In this document: positions 24,386-32,675 of the stretch, piece by piece
How positions within the stretch are numbered: position 1 is the stretch's first letter
Layout of the letters: each line of letters starts with the position of its first letter
NCBI GenBank assembly: GCA_050633785.1
Contig: JBOEHE010000020.1
Location: 62,001-126,000, forward strand
DNA length: 64,000 nucleotides
Source: CALKZN01 sp050633785
Lineage (GTDB): Bacteria; Pseudomonadota; Gammaproteobacteria; Arenicellales; Arenicellaceae
Reading direction: 5' to 3'
Notes under the pieces: model-generated
Seen by the model: the letters and a program-made list of their open reading frames with translations, nothing else
What the model was told of the DNA's origin: nothing
Database searches by the model: none
Program-made: the position numbers and the translations under genes

Positions 24386-26962
24386 ATGTCAAACAACACA
24401 CCATCCGCGCCCCCACCCAGCGACGCAGAACAGTTTATCGGTAGCGAAACCGGTAGCCGTGAATTAACAGGAACATTCGGCAAGCTGACTATTGCAGTTT
24501 TAATCGCTTGGTCCTGCTTCCAGCTATGGTATTCGTCACCATTACCCTATATCGTAAAAATTGCTGTCTTCAATGAAGATCAGGCAAAATTCATTCACTT
24601 AGCTTTTGCTCTGCTGCTGAGTTTTTCTCTATTCCCATTTGCAAAAAGCTCATCCTCCAAAATAAGCGCATTCGACATTATTCTAGGCTTAGTTGCAGCA
24701 TCGACCACGCTGTATTTGTTGGTTTTCAGAGAACAGCTGACCGAACGTACAGGCCTGCCTACCACGACAGATGTGATTATTGCTGTCATTGGCATGCTGA
24801 TGCTGTTGGAAGCAACCCGGCGAACTCTGGGTCTGCCTTTGGTAATTGTTTCAGTCGTCTTTCTGGCGTTCACTTTCGGCGGTCAATACATGCCCGATGT
24901 GATCGCCCACAAAGGCGCTAGTTTGAACAAAGTAGCCTCTCACCAATGGTTGACAACTGAAGGCGTGTTTGGCGTAGCCCTTGGAGTCTCAACCACCTTT
25001 GTTTTCCTGTTTGTGCTCCTGGGCGCATTACTGGATAAAGCGGGCGCAGGCAATTATCTGATCAAAGTATCTTTCTCAATGCTGGGACATATGCGCGGCG
25101 GCCCGGCAAAGGCAGCCGTTGTGGCTTCGGGATTGAGTGGCATTATTTCTGGCTCATCCATTGCCAATGTTGTCACTACAGGAACGTTCACAATTCCCTT
25201 GATGAAACGTGTCGGTTTTCCTGGAACCAAAGCGGGAGCGATTGAAGTCGCGGCTTCCACCAATGGCCAACTGACTCCCCCAATCATGGGAGCAGCGGCC
25301 TTTTTGATGGTTGAGTATGTAGGTATTTCCTATCTGGAAGTCATCAAACACGCCATCCTGCCATCGCTTATCTCGTATATTGCCTTGATCTATATCGTGC
25401 ATCTGGAATCAGTAAAACTCAATATGCAGGGCATTCAACGCAGTGTTGTACCCACCTTGGCAGAACGTGCTCTGGTCTGGGTAACCAATATCATCGTCTT
25501 GTTGGTTCTGGGCGCTGCCGTATACTACGGATCTAACTTTTTAGAAGCGACTCTTGGCTCTTTTGCCACAGTTGCAATGATCCTGATTACCGCAGCAGCG
25601 TATATATGGTTGGTCAAGTTAGCTTCAAGCTATCCAGATCTTGCCGAAGATGATTCCAGCATTGAATTGGATCACTTGCCAGAGGTTCGACCAACTGTGC
25701 TGTCAGGTTTGTATTTCTCAGTCCCTATCATTGTTTTATTATGGGCCCTGGCTGTCAAAAAATACTCTCCTCAACAGTCTGCTTTTTTTGCGGTTGTGAC
25801 ACTGATTGCCGTAGTATTAAGCCATCGCCCAATCAAAGCCTGGTTTAGAAATCAAGGCAACTTATCAGAGCAGTTCAAAGCGGGCTGGCAGGATTTTGTC
25901 AGCGGCATGATTGATGGTGCTCGCAACATGATTGGCATAGGTATTGCCACTGCTGCGGCAGGTATTATTGTCGGCACTGTGACATTAACTGGACTGGGTC
26001 AGATGATGACTGAGTTTGTTGAATTCATTTCTGGTGGTAATTTACTGCTGATTCTGGTGTTCACCGCCATCATTTGTATTGTACTCGGTATGGGTTTACC
26101 AACCACGGCAAACTATATCGTCGTTTCCACCTTGATGGCACCAGTCATTGTCAGTTTAGGCGCAGAAAATGGACTAATTGTACCGTTGATTGCAGTGCAT
26201 CTGTTCGTGTTTTACTTCGGCATTCTTGCTGACGATACACCACCCGTTGGCCTTGCTGCATTTGCCGCGGCAGCTATTTCTGGTGACGACCCTATAAAAA
26301 CGGGGGTACAGGGTTTTATTTATGACATTCGTACCGCAATTTTACCCTTTATGTTTATCTTCAACACTCAGCTACTGCTGATCGGTATCGATAGCATATG
26401 GCAGTTATTGTTAACTGTCTTTGGAGCCATTGTCGGCATTTTAGTATTTGCAGCAGCCACTCAAGGTTTATGGTTCACCCGAACAAAAATCTGGGAAACC
26501 ATTGCACTTATATTAATTGCATTCACTATGTTTCGACCTGACTTCTGGTGGGATCCAATGTTCCCTCCATCCACCAATTCTCCTGCAAGCAGTGTGATGC
26601 AAAAAGTGGAATCCTTAAAAGACGGTGAGTTTATCGACTTGAATATCGAAGGTGAAACGCTTGAGGGCAAATACGTTAACAAGACCGTAAGCTTACAACT
26701 GGAAGGTTCCAAAAGTTCAGGCACAGACCGCCTAGAGTCAATGGGATTGATACTACTGCCTGAACTGCAAGATGATGCTTTAATAGTCGATACGGTCGTT
26801 TTTGGCAGTGCTGCTGAAAAAGCCGGAGTCGACTTTGACTGGAAGGTCACTGGCGTGCGGGAAAAAGCATCCCGACCACCTAAGGAACTACTCTATTTGC
26901 CAGCTTTATTGCTTTTGATTCTGATCGGTTGGTTGCAAAAACGGCGATTAGCCAATGAGTAA
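24386..26962 (+). CDS. TRAP transporter fused permease (small + large subunit) with C-terminal DUF3394
   Basis: The 858-residue membrane protein starts at ATG 24386 (AGAGG 8 bases upstream); a TTG two codons earlier is less likely. It has about 4 helices matching the small TRAP subunit joined to the about 12-helix large subunit, with conserved SGSSIANVVTTGTFTIPLMK and LTPPIMGAAAFLM plus GMGLPTTANYIV and ADDTPPVGLAAFAAA. The C-terminal soluble part (about residues 720-840) resembles DUF3394. It imports solute with Na+ or H+ in concert with the upstream TAXI protein. Confidence 0.92.
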   Translation: MSNNTPSAPPPSDAEQFIGSETGSRELTGTFGKLTIAVLIAWSCFQLWYSSPLPYIVKIAVFNEDQAKFIHLAFALLLSFSLFPFAKSSSSKISAFDIILGLVAASTTLYLLVFREQLTERTGLPTTTDVIIAVIGMLMLLEATRRTLGLPLVIVSVVFLAFTFGGQYMPDVIAHKGASLNKVASHQWLTTEGVFGVALGVSTTFVFLFVLLGALLDKAGAGNYLIKVSFSMLGHMRGGPAKAAVVASGLSGIISGSSIANVVTTGTFTIPLMKRVGFPGTKAGAIEVAASTNGQLTPPIMGAAAFLMVEYVGISYLEVIKHAILPSLISYIALIYIVHLESVKLNMQGIQRSVVPTLAERALVWVTNIIVLLVLGAAVYYGSNFLEATLGSFATVAMILITAAAYIWLVKLASSYPDLAEDDSSIELDHLPEVRPTVLSGLYFSVPIIVLLWALAVKKYSPQQSAFFAVVTLIAVVLSHRPIKAWFRNQGNLSEQFKAGWQDFVSGMIDGARNMIGIGIATAAAGIIVGTVTLTGLGQMMTEFVEFISGGNLLLILVFTAIICIVLGMGLPTTANYIVVSTLMAPVIVSLGAENGLIVPLIAVHLFVFYFGILADDTPPVGLAAFAAAAISGDDPIKTGVQGFIYDIRTAILPFMFIFNTQLLLIGIDSIWQLLLTVFGAIVGILVFAAATQGLWFTRTKIWETIALILIAFTMFRPDFWWDPMFPPSTNSPASSVMQKVESLKDGEFIDLNIEGETLEGKYVNKTVSLQLEGSKSSGTDRLESMGLILLPELQDDALIVDTVVFGSAAEKAGVDFDWKVTGVREKASRPPKELLYLPALLLLILIGWLQKRRLANE

Positions 26963-27014
26963 AACAATGTTTGTAGGGGCTTACCAAGCTTTTTCATACA
27001 GATAACAATCAGGG

Positions 27015-27050
27015 AAGTTCAGTTCTTGCCTCAGGACGTGAACTGAACTT
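27015..27050 (+). terminator. Hairpin terminating the TRAP operon
   Basis: AAGTTCAGTTC (27015-27025) and GAACTGAACTT (27040-27050) form an 11-bp perfect stem with a 14-base loop. It is 52 bases past the permease stop and lies between convergent genes; the T-tract is short. Confidence 0.6.
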
Positions 27051-27091
27051 TCCTGTTGCTGCCGATCATCGACAGTTCTAATTTACTCTCA

Positions 27092-27313
27092 TTACTGCAT
27101 TGCTTTCTTCCAACGTAAAAATGCGATCAGCGCCCAGATACTTTCAGCAACCAGGAACGGGTAAGAACCAACCAGATAAGCATAAAAAGCGGCCATTAAA
27201 CAGGCAATGGCAAAAATAGCGATAAAGATAGGGGCACGTTTTTCCAGAGCGTAACTAACGACCATTATCGAGACGGCAACAATACCAAAAACCTCAATAA
27301 ACTCATCCGTCAT
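27092..27313 (-). CDS. Small three-helix membrane protein (73 aa)
   Basis: The 73 residues are mostly hydrophobic, in three helices (about 5-20, 28-48, 50-66), ending RWKKAMQ. The pattern recalls the CBU_0592/YgjV-like small membrane proteins. Its ATG overlaps the end of the MerR-type gene (11 bases), so it is the last gene in the MerR operon and may be part of its transport or detoxification function. Confidence 0.6.
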   Translation of the reverse strand: MTDEFIEVFGIVAVSIMVVSYALEKRAPIFIAIFAIACLMAAFYAYLVGSYPFLVAESIWALIAFLRWKKAMQ

Positions 27314-27707
27314 TTTCTATCTTGTTGAACTTATCAGCATTTTGGCGAACACATGATTCAATAGAAATACAACCACAACCCGTCAACTGCGTCAGCATTA
27401 GATCCATGTGTTGTAAATCCTCTATTTGCTGTCTAATTTCCAGTTGTTTTTTCCGAGCAAAGTTCTGACATTGATTCCCTGTATCCGGTGTGCCTTCAAT
27501 AAAACTACTCAATAAGCGTTTGATCTCATCAAGACTGAAACCAGTAGTCTGAGCAAGTTGAATAAAGCGCAGCCTAAGCAATGTAGCCTCATCAAATTGT
27601 CGACGACCGGAAATACGCGCCTGAGGTTTAATCAGCCCCTTTCTTTCATAGTATCTAAGTGTTGAGGCAGGAATTCCCAACTGTTTTACAACGTCACCTA
27701 TAATCAT
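27303..27707 (-). CDS. MerR-family metal-responsive regulator
   Basis: The start is ATG 27707 (MIIGDVVKQLGI, 134 residues); an upstream frame extension lacks homology. An N-terminal MerR HTH (ASTLRYYERKGLI, residues 15-27) leads into a long coiled-coil dimerisation helix (about 78-107) and a metal loop. Cys80, Cys111, Cys113 and Cys119 match the placement of ligands in ZntR/MerR-type sensors. It should bend the 19-bp-spacer promoter at 28325-28355 that drives its own operon. The sensed ion is not readable; mercury, zinc or another thiophilic ion would fit. Confidence 0.85.
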   Translation of the reverse strand: MIIGDVVKQLGIPASTLRYYERKGLIKPQARISGRRQFDEATLLRLRFIQLAQTTGFSLDEIKRLLSSFIEGTPDTGNQCQNFARKKQLEIRQQIEDLQHMDLMLTQLTGCGCISIESCVRQNADKFNKIENDG

Positions 27708-27711
27708 CAAG

Positions 27712-27978
27712 CTATGATAATGTTTTTCTACGCCTACGTACAATAAGCCCCCACAATGTCAAAAAGGCCAGAAAAACCAAAGTTCCTCCCAGTAAACCAA
27801 TCAACAGACTCGATTCAGAAGCCATTGCTACAGCCCCCAGGCCACTCATACCAAGCAAGGTTAAAATCACTGGTAATGCACACGCAAATATCGAGGCTAG
27901 ACCAAACATTAAACCAGCAAAACCCAAACGCTTAACACGACTATCTGTCATTTTTTTCTGATCAATAGAGTCAACCAT
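27712..27978 (-). CDS. Small MerT/MerC-like membrane protein (88 aa)
   Basis: The start is ATG 27978, with GGAG 7 bases before it and one base after the upstream stop (TAATATG). It has two TM helices (about 22-43 and 55-77) with a FACALPVILTLLGMSGLG stretch that resembles mercuric transport proteins, but only a single Cys (in FAC), so metal-passing by a Cys pair is doubtful. It sits between the Cys-rich protein gene and the MerR-type gene in one operon. Confidence 0.6.
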   Translation of the reverse strand: MVDSIDQKKMTDSRVKRLGFAGLMFGLASIFACALPVILTLLGMSGLGAVAMASESSLLIGLLGGTLVFLAFLTLWGLIVRRRRKTLS

Positions 27979-27979
27979 A

Positions 27980-28291
27980 TTACAGCTCCAAATCAAAAAA
28001 CGAATAAATCAAAGGCTTCGCATCAGCCGGGCCAGCAACATCCAACCGAAAACTATCCTGAGTTTCAACTGTATTGAACTGCAAAAAGTGACAACAATCA
28101 CGTTCTATACGAACAAGATCAGCAACAAGCTCTCTGACTTCAGGGTTATTATCCAAAAAGAGACTTACTCCATTTTCTTTCTTTTCAAGGTGTGAATGAT
28201 GCTTGGTCATCCAGTCTTGCACCATTGTTTTTCGCGAACAACAGTTTTCACTGCTTAAATTGCAAGCTATTTCAGAGGTATGATCAGTCAT
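27980..28291 (-). CDS. Cys-rich small protein of MerR operon (103 aa)
   Basis: This is a soluble 103-residue protein with Cys at about 10, 17 and 18 (IACNLSSENCCSR) and a CC pair in ERDCCHFLQF, then a beta-rich end LDVAGPADAKPLI. I recall uncharacterised proteins with an ERxCCxFLxF motif next to merR-type regulators, but no function is known to me. Thiol pairs suggest metal or electrophile binding. It is the first gene behind a MerR-type promoter, so it is expected to be induced together with the other three genes. Confidence 0.6.
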   Translation of the reverse strand: MTDHTSEIACNLSSENCCSRKTMVQDWMTKHHSHLEKKENGVSLFLDNNPEVRELVADLVRIERDCCHFLQFNTVETQDSFRLDVAGPADAKPLIYSFFDLEL

Positions 28292-28324
28292 TATTAGTTT
28301 TCCTAGTAATTTAACAATGACCCC

Positions 28325-28355
28325 ATGCTACGACTTAAACCTGGCTTCAAGTCAA
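28325..28355 (-). promoter_or_regulatory. MerR-type promoter with 19-bp spacer
   Basis: On the minus strand TTGACT (28355-28350) and TAGCAT (28330-28325) are 19 bases apart, the over-long spacer typical of MerR-controlled promoters. The spacer carries a dyad with outer arms GACTT and AAGTC. It lies 34 bases before the operon's first ATG. Confidence 0.65.
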
Positions 28356-28389
28356 GGCAAAAACACCTAAAAAGTCAGGTTTTTTGCCT

Positions 28390-29553
28390 TTATTCCAAGC
28401 TCTTTATCGAACTCTCTGGTGACGACCATGATTGCGTTCGCGCCTGTCTCACCAGCATCATCCCTAACATTGAAACGTCAATCGATTTACTGGAAAGCAC
28501 AACCACACCCGTTTGAGTATGCCGATCTACGGCAATGTATGATGTATATCCACCCACCATACCGTTATGCCAAACATGGCTTATATTGCCAAAAAATCGA
28601 TCAATACGACTAGGCTGCATCCAACCAATACCGATTCCAGGAACATCTGATGGTTCCTGCATCACTTCAAAAGAAGAAGAAAGAGATGACTTACCTTCTA
28701 TATTAGCAATGATAAACTTCATCATATCTGAGACATTGGAGTTGAAAGCACCTGCACCTCCTAAGGCTGAAAATGTCCATAATGGCGCAGATTCTCCTTG
28801 GGCAGAATAGCCTTGCGCAAGTGATTCTTGCATTGTCTCAGTTAATTGAATAGATGTAGCCTGCATGGATAGAGGTTCAAAAATTTTTTCATGTGTTAAT
28901 GTCTGTAAATCTTTGCCAGAGACAATTTCCAACACATGACCCAACAGGCCCATACCGTAATTAGAGTAATCAAGCCGACCAGGCCTGCGTTTGCCTTTTG
29001 ACTCCTCAAGATAGTTCATGACATCAGCAAGCTCAATGTAGCTGTATGGATTCTCCATCATACCGCTCTTGCCAACAATCCCTTCCACTTTCTTTAGCAA
29101 TGATGCAGGTACTCTGGGAAAACCCGATGTGTGCGTGGCCAACTGTTTAAGTGTCACCTGACTGGCCTCTGGCGACAAGGTATATTGCTCACCTATCAAC
29201 TCCTGCAACGTCGATTCCATACTGACTACACCTTCATCCACCATAATCTGCAACAAAGCAGAGGTAAACACCTTGCTGACCGAACCAATTTGAAAACTCG
29301 TCAGGCTATCAGGCACTACAGGGTTGTCTGCGGTAGTATTGCCATAGCCTCGAAACACATGCTTACCCTCTTTGTAAACACCGACCACCAAAGCATGAGA
29401 TAAACCTTTACGGGTAAACTTACTAACCTCAACTTCTATCGAGCCCTGTAAATCATGTTTGTCAGAAATAGTGTTCAGCCAATATTTCAATCCGAAAAAC
29501 ACCACCACTCCCGTAACAACAAGCAACACAATAATAGAAAGTACCATCCTCAT
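28390..29553 (-). CDS. Serine hydrolase, class C beta-lactamase / PBP4*-like family
   Basis: The 387-residue protein begins with a TM anchor (about 4-22) and should face the periplasm. It has the SxxK motif in GSVSKVFTS, a YxN motif in YSNYGMG and HNGMVGGYTSY in the place of the third motif (HxG type). This set is shared by class C beta-lactamases, peptidases and esterases of family S12, so the substrate is uncertain. It lies downstream of an AmpG-like transporter gene, which makes a peptidoglycan-related role attractive but not proved. Confidence 0.8.
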   Translation of the reverse strand: MRMVLSIIVLLVVTGVVVFFGLKYWLNTISDKHDLQGSIEVEVSKFTRKGLSHALVVGVYKEGKHVFRGYGNTTADNPVVPDSLTSFQIGSVSKVFTSALLQIMVDEGVVSMESTLQELIGEQYTLSPEASQVTLKQLATHTSGFPRVPASLLKKVEGIVGKSGMMENPYSYIELADVMNYLEESKGKRRPGRLDYSNYGMGLLGHVLEIVSGKDLQTLTHEKIFEPLSMQATSIQLTETMQESLAQGYSAQGESAPLWTFSALGGAGAFNSNVSDMMKFIIANIEGKSSLSSSFEVMQEPSDVPGIGIGWMQPSRIDRFFGNISHVWHNGMVGGYTSYIAVDRHTQTGVVVLSSKSIDVSMLGMMLVRQARTQSWSSPESSIKSLE

Positions 29554-29777
29554 AATCCGTTTATTCGCTTTCGTTTATTCTAACCCTGGATTTTACTGAC
29601 AAACCTGAGTTTTACCAGACGGTTTTACACTCTATATACACAACTCAAACAATCAGAAACAAACGAACCATGTGTTTATTCATGCCAGTTTTACTGAGAC
29701 AAAGCATACGAAAAATTCTGATTTACGCTTGATCACACATATTAAATAATGCTGTAAACTCACAATATTACCAGGCC

Positions 29778-31088
29778 CTAATTCATCGGCAATCGGTTGC
29801 TCAACGATTTCAACAATAATAATGAAGGGATCACCATCAACGCCGTTAAAACAAAAAACAAGGCCCAATTGCCATCCAAGGAATCAACCATAAGCCCACT
29901 CAAAGTAGCTAATGTAGTTCGCCCCAGGTTTCCAAGAGATGCCATCAATGCATATTGTGTGGCTGTATACGCCCGGTTTGTCAAATAGGAAATAAATGAT
30001 ACGAAAGCTACTGTGGCAAAGGAGGCAGTGAAGTTATCCACTATGATAGCAGAAGCAAACAAAGGAACATTGGGGCCAACCAAGGCAATCCAAGTGAACA
30101 TCAAATTGGTTGCTGCCATTGCCAAACCGCTGATCATCAGACCTTTAACAATGCCAAAACGAATATTCAAAGCGCTGGCAATCAATGAGAAAATAATAAT
30201 CACCCACCAACCAACCAGTTTCGAATAAATGCCGATTTGAGTATTAGAAAAGCCAATCTCTTTGTAAAACACAATCGACATTCTTCCCAGAAATGCTTCT
30301 CCAATTTTAAATAGAAATATAAACGACAACACTAATACGGCAATCTGAATACCATTGCGTTGAAAGAACTCAGTCAATGGCTTCACTACAGTCTCAACTA
30401 AACTCTGCACCAAACCAATATCAGTCTGTTCAGGCTGGTCTGAATTATGTTGAGCTGGTTCCTTAATGAACAAGAGAAAACCTATCGACAATACAACAAA
30501 TGCAGCCAGCACTAAGTACACACCTTGCCAGCTCATTCCCGGTTGATCCGATAAAATTAAGGCTATCGCCCCTGGTAATGAATACCCTGTCCACCAACCA
30601 CTGGTCGCCATGGCAGCAGCAGCGGGAATTTTATGCTGTTCCTCTTCTCGCATTATCTCAATTCGATACGCATCAATCGCCACATCCTGAGTAGCAGATG
30701 CTATGGCGATTCCCAGTGCCAGGATACTCGCCCAGATAAGACTGTTTGCTGGATTAGTGAAAGCAATTGCAACGACCATCAGCAGAATAATAAACTGCAT
30801 CAGAAAAATCCATGATCGCCGCCGACCAAGTCTGTTCATCCATGGCAATTTAAAACCATCGAGTAGAGGAGCCCACAAAAAATTAAAGGCATAGACTGCA
30901 AATACCGACCCAAAAAAACCTATGGCTGAACGAGTCAGGCCAGCTTCCTGCAACCAGGCGGTCATCGCAGAACCAATCAACACCCAGGGAAAACCGCTCA
31001 ACATTCCAAGTGTAAATACCACCAGCAAACGCCTGTCTTTATATAAGCCTATATAATCTCTAATACTCAATGTTTGCTGTGCGTTCAT
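29778..31088 (-). CDS. AmpG-like MFS transporter (PAT family)
   Basis: The 436-residue, about 12-helix transporter opens with LGMLSGFPWVLIGSAMTAWLQ, RSAIGFFG and LWAPLLDGF, the hallmark of AmpG, which imports anhydromuropeptides from the periplasm for cell-wall recycling. ATQDVAIDAYRIE matches the fifth helix of the family. It is 18 bases downstream of the xthA gene in the same direction. Family membership is strong; substrate identity (muropeptide or another) is inferred. Confidence 0.85.
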   Translation of the reverse strand: MNAQQTLSIRDYIGLYKDRRLLVVFTLGMLSGFPWVLIGSAMTAWLQEAGLTRSAIGFFGSVFAVYAFNFLWAPLLDGFKLPWMNRLGRRRSWIFLMQFIILLMVVAIAFTNPANSLIWASILALGIAIASATQDVAIDAYRIEIMREEEQHKIPAAAAMATSGWWTGYSLPGAIALILSDQPGMSWQGVYLVLAAFVVLSIGFLLFIKEPAQHNSDQPEQTDIGLVQSLVETVVKPLTEFFQRNGIQIAVLVLSFIFLFKIGEAFLGRMSIVFYKEIGFSNTQIGIYSKLVGWWVIIIFSLIASALNIRFGIVKGLMISGLAMAATNLMFTWIALVGPNVPLFASAIIVDNFTASFATVAFVSFISYLTNRAYTATQYALMASLGNLGRTTLATLSGLMVDSLDGNWALFFVLTALMVIPSLLLLKSLSNRLPMN

Positions 31089-31106
31089 AGTTTGGGAGCT
31101 TGTTGT

Positions 31107-31898
31107 TTACAGGTCGTATTCAATAATCAAAGGGGCATGATCAGAAAAGCGTTCTTCTTTGTAAATCAGATCCGAACCAGGAATGATTTTATCTTTCAAG
31201 CCTGGAGTTACCATATGATAGTCAATGCGCCACCCCGTGTTATTCGCCCAGGCCTGCCCACGATTCGACCACCACGTGTATTGTTCTTCCTCCTGGTTGA
31301 TTTCACGAAAGGCATCGACAAACCCCGCTTCATCAAACAGCCAGTCTAACCAGGCACGTTCTTCTGGCAGAAAACCAGAATTCTTCTGGTTTCCACGCCA
31401 GTTTTTGATATCAATGTTTTTATGCGCAATGTTCCAGTCACCACAAATGACAAACTCTCGATTTGAACTAGACATCTCCTGCAACACGGGCTCAAACTGT
31501 GCCATCATATCGTATTTGATCAATTGCCGTTCTTCTTTGCTCGAACCCGACGGCATATACAGTGATGCAACACTTAAATCACCAAAGTCAGCCTGAATAT
31601 AACGTCCTTCATAGTCAATATCCTTCCAATCCGCCTGATCTATTGCACCAAGACCGATATGCACTTGATCCGGCTTTTGCTTACAATAGATACCAACTCC
31701 ACTATAGCCTTTCTTCTCAGCTGGGTGAAAATAGCTGTAATAACCTTCAGGGTGAAACGGCTCTCCAGCAATCTGATCTTCCTGTGCTTTGAGTTCCTGC
31801 AAACAGACCACGTCAGGATCTACTTTAGCTAACCATTCATACATCCCTTTGCGGGCAGCGGCACGAATGCCATTTACATTGATCGAAATAATTTTCAT
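31107..31898 (-). CDS. xthA: Exodeoxyribonuclease III
   Basis: This is an AP endonuclease/3'-5' exonuclease for base-excision repair. The 263-residue protein carries the family motifs: SINVNGIRAAARKG, LQELKAQ with the metal Glu, YSGVGIY, CGDWNIAH with Asp/Asn, and the C-terminal FSDHAPLI with the catalytic Asp-His. ATG 31898 gives the standard N-terminus. It is divergent from pyrE and upstream of the AmpG-like gene. Confidence 0.93.
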   Translation of the reverse strand: MKIISINVNGIRAAARKGMYEWLAKVDPDVVCLQELKAQEDQIAGEPFHPEGYYSYFHPAEKKGYSGVGIYCKQKPDQVHIGLGAIDQADWKDIDYEGRYIQADFGDLSVASLYMPSGSSKEERQLIKYDMMAQFEPVLQEMSSSNREFVICGDWNIAHKNIDIKNWRGNQKNSGFLPEERAWLDWLFDEAGFVDAFREINQEEEQYTWWSNRGQAWANNTGWRIDYHMVTPGLKDKIIPGSDLIYKEERFSDHAPLIIEYDL

Positions 31899-32000
31899 TT
31901 TCTATCCGTATTCGTGTTTACTGTTTTTAATTTAAAATTGAAGAGGGTCAGAGTATCATATAGGCATATAAAATCACGCAGTAATTGTTATTGGATGCTT

Positions 32001-32657
32001 ATGCAAAATTACCAGAAAGACTTTATCGAATTCGCACTCAACACTGGGGTACTGAAATTCGGCCAGTTCACACTCAAATCAGGCCGGGTAAGCCCATATT
32101 TTTTCAACGCAGGATTGTTTAATAGCGGCTCCAGTATGTTGCAATTAAGCCGTTTTTTCGCCCAGAGCATTACCGCTTCAAAACAAGAGTTTGATGTTTT
32201 ATTCGGACCAGCCTACAAAGGCATCACCTTATCCTGTGGCACGGCGATGGCGTTATCAGAACTAACGGGTAAAGATATTCCCTATGCCTACAACCGCAAA
32301 GAAAAAAAACAACATGGTGAAGGTGGAGCCACTGTTGGCGCTGACCTCAACGGCAAAATAGCAATCATTGATGACGTGATCACGGCAGGTACTGCCATTC
32401 GCGAATCTTTCGATATTATTCAGGCTGCCAACGCACGAGCAACAACTGTCTTTCTTGCTCTGGACCGGCAGGAACGCGGCCAGCGAGGCGAACAATTGAC
32501 TGCAACCTCTGCTATCCAGCAAGTTGAAACGGAGTTTGATATTCCAGTATTTACCATAGCGACAATGGAACACCTTATTGATTATGTACGTGACAATTCC
32601 GAGTTTTCAAAACACCTGCCCACCATGCTCAATTACCGTGAACAATACGGCATTTAG
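32001..32657 (+). CDS. pyrE: Orotate phosphoribosyltransferase
   Basis: The enzyme converts orotate and PRPP to orotidine 5'-phosphate in pyrimidine synthesis. I start it at ATG 32001 (MQNYQKDFIEFAL, 218 residues), which matches the normal PyrE N-terminus; an upstream frame extension to 31914 lacks family sequence. Motifs: FTLKSGRVSPYFFN, GPAYKGI, AYNRKEKKQHGEGG (flexible catalytic loop with Lys/His) and PRPP-binding IIDDVITAGTAIRES. It is followed by cca with 18 bases between. Confidence 0.95.
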   Translation: MQNYQKDFIEFALNTGVLKFGQFTLKSGRVSPYFFNAGLFNSGSSMLQLSRFFAQSITASKQEFDVLFGPAYKGITLSCGTAMALSELTGKDIPYAYNRKEKKQHGEGGATVGADLNGKIAIIDDVITAGTAIRESFDIIQAANARATTVFLALDRQERGQRGEQLTATSAIQQVETEFDIPVFTIATMEHLIDYVRDNSEFSKHLPTMLNYREQYGI

Positions 32658-32675
32658 CTGCGGACACTATTGGCA

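Noticed and set aside
31914..32000. Longer PyrE with 29 extra N-terminal residues
   Set aside because: The extension is basic, not family-like, and the normal PyrE start is the ATG at 32001.
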